Part shown: piece by piece, positions 10,368 to 18,871 of the stretch
Layout: each line of letters begins with the position of its first letter
Numbering within the stretch: position 1 is the stretch's first letter
Origin: Edaphochlamys debaryana
Taxonomy: Eukaryota; Chlorophyta; Chlorophyceae; Chlamydomonadales
Direction of reading: 5' to 3'
Assembly (NCBI GenBank): GCA_016858145.1
Contig: JAEHOE010000188.1
Location: 124,001 to 188,000 of the forward strand
DNA: 64,000 nucleotides
The notes under the pieces: model-generated
What the model saw: only the letters and a program-made list of their open reading frames with translations
Told to the model about the DNA's origin: nothing
The model's database searches: none
Position numbers and translations under genes: made by a program

Positions 10368-10370
10368 CAG
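10365..10370 (+). promoter_or_regulatory. Candidate amber readthrough site
   Basis: TAG followed by CAGTCG. The six bases after the stop match five of six positions of the tobamovirus-type CARYYA readthrough context. Thirteen sense codons separate CAG from the ATG of the next ORF in the same frame, so readthrough would join RNase H to integrase in one protein of about 2,756 residues. Confidence 0.45.
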
Positions 10371-10409
10371 TCGGCCCCACCGCAGCGACAGCCCCTGCAC
10401 CAACTCACC

Positions 10410-12881
10410 ATGAACGTGACGGCGGGAGGCAGGCCGCTGCAGCCCCCGGCGGTGCTGGAGGAGGAGGAAGAGGCACACGAGGGCGCGGGCGAGGTGGACG
10501 TCACGCAGCCACCCTCCGACGATGAGCGGCTGCCAGATGCCGTTGTGCAAGGCCTTGGGACGGAGAGGCAGTCGCCGCTATCTCCGCTCTCGGAATCAGG
10601 GGAGGAGACAGAACCCGAGCGGGAGCGGGTCAAGAGACAGCGGAGGCGCAGTACCCGGCTGGCGGATTACGTAGACCCGACCCAGGCCAAATCCCAGCAC
10701 ACGGCAATTGTCACGGATTGGAACCCAGCGATTCGCTGTGAAGTGTGTGACCAGGGCATGCCCGATGACACCCTGCTGCTCTGCGACTACCCAGGCTGCA
10801 CCCGCGCCTACCACACCGGCTGCCTAAACCCGCCGCTACCTGGCGTGCCCCCGGGCATGTGGGTGTGCGCCGGCCCGCACCCGGCGCCGGCCGCCGGCCC
10901 GGCGCAGCCCGTTGTCGCTCACCCGGAGCCAGAGCTGGTGGAGATTGATCAGGACGAGGAGGAGCAGGCGGACGCTCCAGACGCCTCTGAGGCCAAGGAA
11001 GGAGAGGATGAAGAGGGAGCGTGGGAGCCTGAGGAGGGCGAGGCGGAGGCGAGCGACTCGTCAACGGGACCAGGGTGTGAGAGCGAGGAGCAGGAGGACA
11101 CCCAACCCGCGGGCGAGGCTGGGCCCTCCCGGCCCAAGCCTGCAGCCGTTGAGCGCTCACCATGGGAGGATGCGGTAATGATCCACTACCTTCAGACCCG
11201 CAAGTGGAATTTCCCTGCTGGCACGTCGGCGGAAACCATTGTCAGGGAAACACGGCGAATTGCAAGGCGGGCAGAGAACTACGTGTGGCACGAGGGCACG
11301 CTGTACAAGGTCAGGAGGCAGGACAAGCACCGGGAGCACCGCCCATACTGGCGTGTGCCCAAGCCTGACGAATGCGCAGCGCTGGTACGCGAGGCGCATG
11401 AGCAAGGGCACCAGGGCGAGGAGAAGACTCACAGTATCCTCAAGGAGCGCTTCTGGTGGCCCGGCATGGGGAAGGCGGTGGAGACCTGCCTGCGGGAGTG
11501 CAAGGAGTGCGCCAGCAATCAGAACAAGCTGTTGCGCCACCCGCGCCTGCGACCGCTACCGGTGGTCCCCATCATGGACACGGTGCACCTGGACCTATTT
11601 GGACCCGTGACCCGGACCCCGCGCGGACACACCATGTGCCTGGTGATGGTGGACAACTTCAGTTCGTGGCCAGAAGTGGTGCCGATGAAGTCAAAGAAGG
11701 CTGGGGAGGTGTGGCGAGCCTTCTGGCAGAACTGGATCTGCCGGTTTGGGGTGCCAAGGGTGGTCATCTCAGACCGAGGAACGGAGTTTACCGGCAAGGA
11801 TTTTGCGGGCGAGCTGAAGGCCTGCAAGATCAAACAGTACGTGACGGCCGGGTATAACCCACGAGGGAATGGAAAGGCGGAGCGCATGGTTGGGACCCTG
11901 CTCGAGTCCATCCGCAAGCTGATTGACGATGAGGCAGATTGGGACCTGAAGTGCTACAACGCCGTCTACGCTTATCGTACGGCAGCCCACTCCACCACCC
12001 GGGTTAGCCCCGCCCTGTGCCTGTACGGCCGGGAGCTCACCCTGTCGATGGAGCGACGGCCAGTGTCAGACACGGAGCCCGCGGAGGTGGAACCGGAGCA
12101 GGTGGAGGCGGAGTGGACGTCCGAGCACTACCAGCTGCTGCAGGGACGGCGCCAGCGGCTTGAGGCCATCGCCCTGGACGTGGAAAAGAGGCATGTGGAG
12201 GCAAAAGAGAAGGCGGAGCGGGATTATCAGAAGAAGCGGCATCAGTCCAAGCCGCGCAAGCCAAGAACTAACGCGGGGGATCAGCCCGCGGCAGCGCAGG
12301 CAGCGCCAGTGGCGACTGCGGACCCCGGCCAGGCCAGGACGGTAACCAACCCACTGGGAGCGGAGGTCGTTGCGGCGACCCGTCAGCCCACGGTGATGAC
12401 CGCTCGCGCTGCCCAGAACGCCACCCCGACGGCCCAGGGGCCAGCGACCACGAGCACCCCCAAGAAGGGTGCCAACCCGAGAGCGCACCTGGGCCAGGCG
12501 AGCCTCAGCGCCCCCGCAACGCCAGCAGGAGCCGCAGGGACAACCCCTGCCGGGAGTCCGACGGCCGGGCGCCACGTGGCCCCAGTGGCGACTCCTGTGG
12601 CGGGAAGGCCGGAAGAGGAGGCACACAGGGTCAGGCCGGCGAGGTCCGACGAACTACGCGGGCTTCCCGACATTCCGCTGGACGCACTTGTATGGCGCCT
12701 TAAGCGTCGCGACAGCAAGCTGGCCAGGGACCGCGAAGGCCCTTACCTCTTCCAGTTCTACCGGGCGCCTGATGGCTCGCACGCGGTAGTGAAGGATGCG
12801 CGCGGAGTGCTATTTCCCATCCCTACACACCTTCTGTATGTTCCCAAGTCCACAAAGCAGCCGAGCCAAGGACTGCGTTAG
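10410..12881 (+). CDS. PHD finger-integrase protein (inner element)
   Basis: 823 aa, in frame with the preceding polyprotein. Residues 110-158 form a PHD-like zinc finger (CEVC...CDYPGC...YHTGC...WVC); its last position is His after CAGP rather than the canonical Cys. An acidic linker follows (about 175-245). The integrase zinc-binding HHCC has HEQGH at about 330 and CKEC at about 364. The DDE core has D395 (HLDLFGP), D455 (SDRGTEF) and E491 (GNGKAERM), the last two 35 residues apart as in retroviral integrases. The end (about 770-815) has a GPY/F-like module; I see no chromodomain. It could be made by amber readthrough or from its own ATG, which sits in a good context (ACCATGA). PHD fingers read histone-tail state, so a targeting role is possible (inference). 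Confidence 0.9.
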   Translation: MNVTAGGRPLQPPAVLEEEEEAHEGAGEVDVTQPPSDDERLPDAVVQGLGTERQSPLSPLSESGEETEPERERVKRQRRRSTRLADYVDPTQAKSQHTAIVTDWNPAIRCEVCDQGMPDDTLLLCDYPGCTRAYHTGCLNPPLPGVPPGMWVCAGPHPAPAAGPAQPVVAHPEPELVEIDQDEEEQADAPDASEAKEGEDEEGAWEPEEGEAEASDSSTGPGCESEEQEDTQPAGEAGPSRPKPAAVERSPWEDAVMIHYLQTRKWNFPAGTSAETIVRETRRIARRAENYVWHEGTLYKVRRQDKHREHRPYWRVPKPDECAALVREAHEQGHQGEEKTHSILKERFWWPGMGKAVETCLRECKECASNQNKLLRHPRLRPLPVVPIMDTVHLDLFGPVTRTPRGHTMCLVMVDNFSSWPEVVPMKSKKAGEVWRAFWQNWICRFGVPRVVISDRGTEFTGKDFAGELKACKIKQYVTAGYNPRGNGKAERMVGTLLESIRKLIDDEADWDLKCYNAVYAYRTAAHSTTRVSPALCLYGRELTLSMERRPVSDTEPAEVEPEQVEAEWTSEHYQLLQGRRQRLEAIALDVEKRHVEAKEKAERDYQKKRHQSKPRKPRTNAGDQPAAAQAAPVATADPGQARTVTNPLGAEVVAATRQPTVMTARAAQNATPTAQGPATTSTPKKGANPRAHLGQASLSAPATPAGAAGTTPAGSPTAGRHVAPVATPVAGRPEEEAHRVRPARSDELRGLPDIPLDALVWRLKRRDSKLARDREGPYLFQFYRAPDGSHAVVKDARGVLFPIPTHLLYVPKSTKQPSQGLR

Positions 12882-13692
12882 CGCCAAAGCTGCGCGAATG
12901 GCAGCCCGCGGAAGAAGGCCGCGACACCCAGGCGCTGCCCGCAAAGGTCCTAAATCATGTCAAGGAGGATTCCTTGGAAGTGCAAAGTCAAAGGAGGAAA
13001 CTGGTGGCAAACTTGCGTGGCCGACCCGCAACAGCGGCGAGCGGCGTGAGCCTGGGAGTAGTGTGAGCGGAGCGAGTGACAAGAACGCTGTGGAGAAGGA
13101 CGGTATCACACGCGGCGCCTGCACGCCGCGGCTTGCACCAGATCGGAAGGTCCAGAATGAGCGTCCAGCCCCGAAGACCCAAGAAAAGAGCCAGACTTGC
13201 GCTACATGAAAACGCCGGCGAGCAGGGGAGAGGCGTCTCAACCGACGGACACGGGGGCCAGCTGTAAAAGTAACTCGACCGCACGGCCACGACCGCATAA
13301 CCGGCCGAGGCAAGCCTAATGGGAATGCGCTGGTAGTGTGGCTATTGAAAGCGGTACACGGCAGACTGGGAGGCGCAGCCCTGCGCGAAAGCGACCGACC
13401 GTCCACGGCACGCGGGGCCGACACCCCCCCCCCGAAGAAGCCCTGCCCCCGGATCACGAGCCCCCGACTCTGCGCGGCTCGGTGCAAGAAGTGTTGTTTA
13501 CATGTTTGGGAACGCCGGTTCAACGAAGCTAAGGGGGAACTCCGACGGATCAGCCCATGCACTATATAAGGCGGAGGCGCGGCAGAGCCGAGACACGCCG
13601 GTCAAACTTCTGTCACTCAAGACCCCAAGTCGCTTTTCGTCGCTTTCCAATCACGTGATAACCACTTCAGCGCTCCGCAACCCGGAAGAACC
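12882..13692 (+). other. Spacer between integrase ORF and third gene
   Basis: About 810 bp without a convincing coding region. It holds the promoter of the third gene near its end (TATATAAG at 13563-13570). Confidence 0.6.
13563..13570 (+). promoter_or_regulatory. TATA box of retrotransposon third gene
   Basis: TATATAAG followed by GGCGG, 123 bp upstream of the ATG at 13693. A strong TATA box internal to an LTR element suggests a separate transcript for the third gene. Confidence 0.55.
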
Positions 13693-14983
13693 ATGACCCA
13701 GCTCCTTTCGGCCGCTGCGCGTGGCAAGCAGCAGCGCGAGCCTTACGGTCTGCGTCCGCGCCCAGTTAGCGCTAGCGCCCGGGCCGCCTACGCGGTGCAC
13801 GCCCCGATTCGTGCACAGACCCGGCGGATGACCGCCGTAACCAAGAGCGACTGGAAGGATTGCTTCATCGTAAGTACCTTCTTCTCAACATCCATTATGC
13901 CAACAAGCTTCTACAGCTCGCCCATCACAAGCAACACCGACCACCCTCGACCGCGGCCGAACCATCACGTCGAGGTGTACGCCTTTGCACGTGTAGGAGG
14001 AGCTTGTGAAGATCAATAAGCGCCTGAGGAACGAGGCCAAATGCCAGTCGGAGCGCGCGGACGGCTTGATGCTGGAGAACGACCGCCTGTCGCACCGCAT
14101 CCGGCGCCTGGAGACAGAGCGCCACGAGAACAAGATCACCATCAGGGAGCTTGGGGCCGTCCAGAACAAAATGTTCAGCATGCTGACCTTCCGGGACTCC
14201 AAAATGCGGGCTCAGCAGGCCGACCTCGAGTACCTCGGCACTCAGTACGCCGTCCGCGCCACTCTCAGCGCCCTAACGCTGATGCCCACGTGCACTGCCG
14301 AGGCGGCGCGAGCGTACGCCCGGAGCTCCATCGGCCTGCCCTCCGACCGCCCGGTTGCGTGCACCAACGGCCTGTCCTACGAGTTCCCCTCCTCCAAGCA
14401 CCTGATGGAGGGCGGCGCGGCCCGCCTCGCCGCCGCCATGGCCAAGTCCGCCCCCGCCCACTTCGCTATCATGGCCGCCGCCTACCGCGAGACAGGCGAC
14501 AAGTACAACACGCTGCCCGCGACCCTCGCCAATAAGATGGGCCTCGCCGACCGCCGGCTCAGCTCCTCGCCGGGCCTGCTGGCCGCCATCGACAACGGCG
14601 CCGCCATGGCCTTCAGCCTGTTCGAGTCCTACAGCAAGCAGTACGGCGGCACCCAGGTGGAGCTGATCCCGCCCCGCCTGCCACCTTCCCCCTTCGCCAA
14701 CCCGGCCAACGCGCCCAGCGACCTCAACGACGGCGGGGCCGCAACCCTGACCCGGCCCAACTCCGACGGCGCCGAGCAGATCAACAACGGCGCCAGCGGC
14801 TCCACCGGTCCCTCCGACCCCCGCCTGCCGCCGAAGAAGCGCAAGCAGTCGTACTCCCGCGCCGAGTTTGAGGCCAGCGGCCGCGACTGCGACGTGCGCC
14901 ACGCCACCCTGGCCACCGCCGTGGCCTCCGTTGCCACCATCCTCGTGGACGACTCCAACGGCAGCGAGCCGGAGATGGAGTAA
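13693..14983 (+). CDS. Spliced third gene of inner retrotransposon, coiled-coil protein of unknown function
   Basis: Two exons, 13693-13869 and 13997-14983, joined in phase 0 across a 127-bp intron with donor GTAAGT (13870) and acceptor TGTAG. The predicted product is 387 aa. The N-terminus is basic. Residues about 60-115 have heptad-like hydrophobic spacing rich in Arg, Glu and Lys (coiled coil). The middle is Ala-rich with no recognised domain, and a PPKKRKQ stretch near the C-terminus looks like a nuclear localisation signal. No signal peptide or membrane segment is visible, so despite its env-like position it is not an envelope-type protein. It lies in sense orientation between integrase and 3' LTR with its own TATA box. 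It could be a captured host gene or an element-specific accessory protein. I do not recognise the family. Confidence 0.75.
13870..13996 (+). other. Intron in retrotransposon third gene
   Basis: GTAAGT donor and CACGTGTAG acceptor. Removal joins codon ATC to GAG in phase 0 and continues the coiled coil. If full-length genomic RNA were spliced here the intron would be lost on retrotransposition; its presence implies it is retained in genomic RNA. Confidence 0.7.
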
Positions 14984-15005
14984 GGGAAAAGAAAGCGTGG
15001 CCGGT

Positions 15006-15025
15006 TCTAGGTAGGGACACCTAGA
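15006..15025 (+). repeat. Hairpin just upstream of the 3' LTR
   Basis: TCTAGGT and ACCTAGA form a perfect 7-bp stem with a 6-nt loop (AGGGAC), 14-33 nt before block B1. A purine-rich run (14982-14997) lies further upstream, but no polypurine tract abuts the LTR. Confidence 0.6.
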
Positions 15026-15038
15026 GGACGCGGGGTAT

Positions 15039-15048
15039 AGCCACAGCA
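15039..15048 (+). repeat. Block B1 of inner element
   Basis: AGCCACAGCA, followed by GC and then the 3' LTR start TGTACT. It is repeated as B2 at 16398-16407 directly after the 3' LTR. With the preceding T the match is 11 bp. Confidence 0.85.
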
Positions 15049-15050
15049 GC

Positions 15051-16397
15051 TGTACTGCCTGGTTGAGGGGGCCACGCGTTTCGGGTGCACACACGCCCGC
15101 CGGCTCGCTAGGGATTCTTTGGGATCACATCAGCAGCGTGCAAGCGGTGACCTGGGGCGTGCGTGTCACCTAATGAAATAGGTTTGGGTTTTAGCATTTG
15201 GGCGCGGGGCGCAGTCAAGCCGACTGCGACCCGCGCGGCGTGTTGCGAGTTGCCTGTTTCGGGTCACACCGGCCCGTTGGGTTACACTGGGGCTCGAGAA
15301 CGTGACATGCAGATGGGACGAGCGCCATATGGCTGTACGGCGTCTCAAGGGTGTGAGGATTCCCGGGTTATATGTGTGACTGAGGCGTTGACCGAGTGCC
15401 ATACGTTGACTAGGTTGTACGGCCGCCCTGGCCATTGAAGTGTGGTGGGGTTGAGCAGTGTGAGTTGCGTCGCGGAAGGTGTTGAGTAGTGAGCCGATCG
15501 TGTGACGTGACGGCTTCACGGTAGGTGGCTGGAAGATGATCTGAGCACGGGAGCTGCGTGGCTGCTTCCACTGGCGGGCGCTGCCCGTTGTTCTGTACGA
15601 CACCTAGTCCATATTTATAGCCGGGGGGTCGCAGGCTGTTGCCCCATGCCCCGAACCCAAGAACTGGTTGCTGGAGCAACGCTACCCGGAGCTCTGAATG
15701 CTCTGTGTCTCTGTTCGTGCAAGTCTGAGTGTGTGCTCGACAGGGGCCCTGTCCCCTCGAGCCCCTCTGCGCCAGTGAGCGCCAAGCCTGGCCCTTCGGC
15801 CCCAGCACGCCGTCAGCCTGCAGTGCGACCGTGCCCCTTGCTCCTCACGGACTGAGCCGCAGCGCCCTCCGTCGAGTGGAGCCTTCTCTCCTGAGCAGCC
15901 TCAGCTCAGCCCCTTCCCAGAGTCAGCCCGGCTCTAACCCGCTGCGTCTGCCCTTGCTGGGTGCGCGGGCGGAGGCGAGCGCGTGCCTTACAGCCCGCTT
16001 CGCTTGTTCTCTCCTTGGCCCTGCCTGTGTGCACGCCAAGCCCGTGTCCTGTGGCCACCCCATCGGCCCGACACGCCCCTACCCCGGGGCGCTTGCCGTC
16101 ACCCCGACGTTGCCAGTGCCTCCGTCTCCCTCAGTGTATCCCAATTACCTGTACGCTTCCGCAAAGCAAGACTTCCGCTGCGCAGTATCCGTGCTGCAAT
16201 CGCCTGTCCGTTGATTGAGCCCCGCAACGAGACACGCACCCCAAACCGGCGGTGACAGAGACTGGGGCCAGCGTCTTCACACGCTGAGCCCTGGGCACCT
16301 CACGGCGCAGCAGAACGGTCCTAGGGCAAGCCAGCACACCATCCCGGAACCCGCGAAAATTTTGTGTGGTTACGTGTTTGGTGGGGCTTCGCTTTCT
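15051..16397 (+). repeat. Inner element 3' LTR
   Basis: 1347-bp copy of 3145-4491. The one difference I noticed is C at 15720 (TGCAA) against T at 3815 (TGTAA). Confidence 0.93.
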
Positions 16398-16407
16398 AGC
16401 CACAGCA
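16398..16407 (+). repeat. Terminal block B2 of inner element
   Basis: AGCCACAGCA after the 3' LTR provides the terminal CA next to the TAGT duplication. The 5' LTR lacks it. It is identical to B1 (15039-15048). Confidence 0.88.
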
Positions 16408-16411
16408 TAGT
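16408..16411. repeat. Target-site duplication TAGT, right copy (inner element)
   Basis: Matches 3141-3144; confirmed by the empty site in the intact outer LTR. Confidence 0.92.
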
Positions 16412-17590
16412 GTTAACCTGGGAAATGCCACGTCTGGGCCTTAAAGAGCGAGCTCGCTGCGGGCCTGACCTGGGTCTGTCGTACCACCTGGGCCTTCCGA
16501 CACCTGGGCCTGCCCTTTCGGGATCCGGGCCCTCCGAAGGCCCGTAAAGGCCCCTCCGGGATTGTTGGAAGGTGGCGCAGGGCCCAGCCCGAGCCGGCAG
16601 GCTCGGGCTTCCGGCTCCCGCCACACGGCCCGCCGAACGCGCAGGGGCCTTTGCCTTTCGGGGCGAAGTCCCTGGCGCAGTCGTCGGTTACCTGGGCGCA
16701 CCGGCGCTGGTGAGCGCCGGTGCTTGCCACGCAGGCTACACAAGGCCCTCGCTGAGCACCACGCTTACACCTAAACCACACCACCACAAGGCCACGCTGG
16801 CTGGGGAAAGAGGGCTGTCCCGCTCGCGCCTCCGCGCCTTCGGGTCCCGCCCAATTCACCTACATAACCGGGCTTTGCCTACCTAACCCTCGCAACTACA
16901 CCAAAAGCTCCAGCTCTAAGCACAACAGGGGTTCCTAGCTCGGGCGCCGCTTCCCTGCATTAAGTCACTCTGGTTCACGGCTGCGCCCACCGTACCTCCC
17001 GCGTCGCTAAAGTCAGCCAAGATACCACCTAGTCTCCGCGCACACACAACACTGCTTGCCGCGCTGCTGGGGCTCCTCGCGCCGGCTGCTCCACTTTGCC
17101 GTGACCTTCTTTTCTCCACCTAAGTCCGAGCATCGCCACATTTCTCCAGCCGCTTGGATGCTCCACATAGAAGATGTTACCGCTGAAAGAGGGGGAGCGC
17201 GCAGAGAAAGCCCAACTTTGGCGCCAAGGCCTCGCGCCTCACGGCGCTCGGCCAGCAAGCTCGGGCACAAGATAGCAATTGTCTTCTACTTGTTCACCTC
17301 ATTGACCATCCCTTCCTTGCGGTCGGAAGACCGCACCACCTTATCGACCCTCGGCCTCTCGCCTGTCGCGTCACACACACGCTCGACGAATGCCTAGGCC
17401 GCTCACATGCGCTGTCGACGATCCTGATAGCGCAAGGGCACGCGACGGTGCCGGGTGTGGCACGACCCGCTCGGGATTCCCCCCACCGGCTTCCCCACGC
17501 AAAGCGGTAGAGACGCCGGCAAGGGCCCGAACCGCGGCCACGCAAGCAGGTAAAGACCTCACTTGAGTACGCAAGCATCTGCGGCCTGCA
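16412..17590 (-). repeat. Outer element 3' LTR, proximal part
   Basis: Matches 22329-23507. It ends at GGCCTGCA, which in element orientation is the LTR start TGCAGGCC. Confidence 0.9.
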
Positions 17591-17592
17591 GC

Positions 17593-17601
17593 TGGCGTCC
17601 G
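17593..17601 (-). repeat. Block B1 of outer element
   Basis: TGGCGTCCG on plus (CGGACGCCA in element orientation), followed in element orientation by GC and the LTR start TGCAGG. It is the same B1-GC-LTR layout as in the inner element. Confidence 0.8.
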
Positions 17602-18871
17602 GCGATCCTATCAGGGAACGACGTCCTCGGAGGTCGATCCTGGAACCCGGCTTACGCAGACCAGTGCTTAGCCGCCCTCCCTATCCATGCCTTCTATTGT
17701 ACCCGCGCACACGCAGCACGCCTTAGGGCACAAGCCCATCCGCCAAGGCCGCTGCTGGCGCCCTCGCGTGGCTTCGCCACGCGACAGTCGCTGGGATTGT
17801 CATGTTGTCAAGTAGGTCACTCGAGGAGGCTTGGGGCTCGGCAGGAAAGGGGAAGGGAGAAGGGGGAGGAGTCGTGCCGAGTCGTCACACTTCGTCGAAT
17901 GCTCGAAGGAGAAGTTCGATGCCGCAGGGCACCGTTTTTTTTGGAGTGCGCGAAGGGGAAGAGGAGGAGGGGAGCGCAAAAATAAATAACCATGGCGTTG
18001 TAGTCTGAAGAACCCGGCTTGAGTGGGCACAAGGGACGGAGTGAGGCCGCAACCGGCCCACGGTGCCACACGCAAGCCGCCACAATAGTCAGTTGTCCAA
18101 GGATAAATGCCGAAGGTACAGATAGACAGAGTCGGTTATTGTTGATCTCGTAGTCAGGGGGGGAGAAACGGTAGGCGGAGGAAGGATTTACGAAGACAGA
18201 AACTAGGTAAGGGGCGCAGAAACCCGCGATGATTGCCACAAGGCTTATTGGTATGGTGTTGAAGTCACGAAGTTGGAGTCACGTTGCCGAAGTCACAACC
18301 AATATAATGAAGCTGGGGGTTGTCAGGTGGGGTTGGCTCTGCTTAGTAAAAAGGACGGCCTCCGCTAGTGGCCGGTGTCATGGGCGTTCTCAGGCCTGAG
18401 TTCGCCCATCCATGCCACAGGACTGGTACACGGCCACGAACATGCTGGAGGGGGTCCAACCACCGAAGGTGAGACCTGACATGGCAGTTGACTGGGTAGC
18501 GCCGAAGATGTTGACTGCTTGGCATAATGGCCGAGGGTTACACCAGAGCGGTGGCACGGCTCGCTCAAGTGACGTGCAATCAATGATGACCGGCCGGATG
18601 CTTGGTCGACCTGCGGTGGGTAAGGAAAGGAAGGCAAGGTACGCCGCGCCCACCGCTTGAAGGGCTGGAGTTAGGCCGCAAGGTGGCAGCACTGCCCGCG
18701 CTGGGGTCATGTTGACACCCCATGTGCGCAATCGTGGGTCAGGGTCTGAGCTTGTAGCATACGTTCAGTGGTTCATCAGCGCCAAAGAGCTAGCGGGATC
18801 TGACCATGCTCCCGGCTCTCGGCAGCTCCACAAGGCGTCGGCACGAGGGCCCTGTGAAGCGCGGCGGCCGG
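17602..18871 (-). other. Outer element region downstream of gag, no recognisable gene
   Basis: About 1.3 kb between the gag stop and the 3' LTR. Open frames exist (for example minus 18731-18390), but none shows protease, RT, RNase H or integrase motifs. This is where pol would be expected in an autonomous element. Confidence 0.6.

Larger units (their letters stand above)
3145..16407 (+). mobile_element. Inner Ty3/gypsy-type LTR retrotransposon, apparently intact
   Basis: 13.3-kb element inserted in the outer element's left LTR. Layout: 5' LTR 3145-4491, primer binding site 4492-4504, Gag-PR-RT-RH ORF 4611-10367, PHD-integrase ORF 10410-12881, spliced third gene 13693-14983, 3' LTR 15051-16397, terminal block 16398-16407. 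Termini are TGTACTG...CCACAGCA. The order RT-RNase H-integrase is that of Ty3/gypsy (Metaviridae). Both LTRs are 1347 bp and I noticed one difference (T at 3815, C at 15720), so insertion is recent. Both main ORFs are open, which suggests a potentially active copy if the amber codon at 10365 is read through or the second ORF is initiated independently. Confidence 0.93.

Noticed and set aside
13693..14983. Third ORF as an envelope gene
   Set aside because: No signal peptide, transmembrane helix or cleavage site; it has a coiled coil and an NLS-like stretch instead.
3145..16407. Inner element as a DIRS/PAT element because of its split repeats
   Set aside because: It encodes an aspartic protease and a DDE integrase and makes 4-bp target duplications; no tyrosine recombinase is seen.
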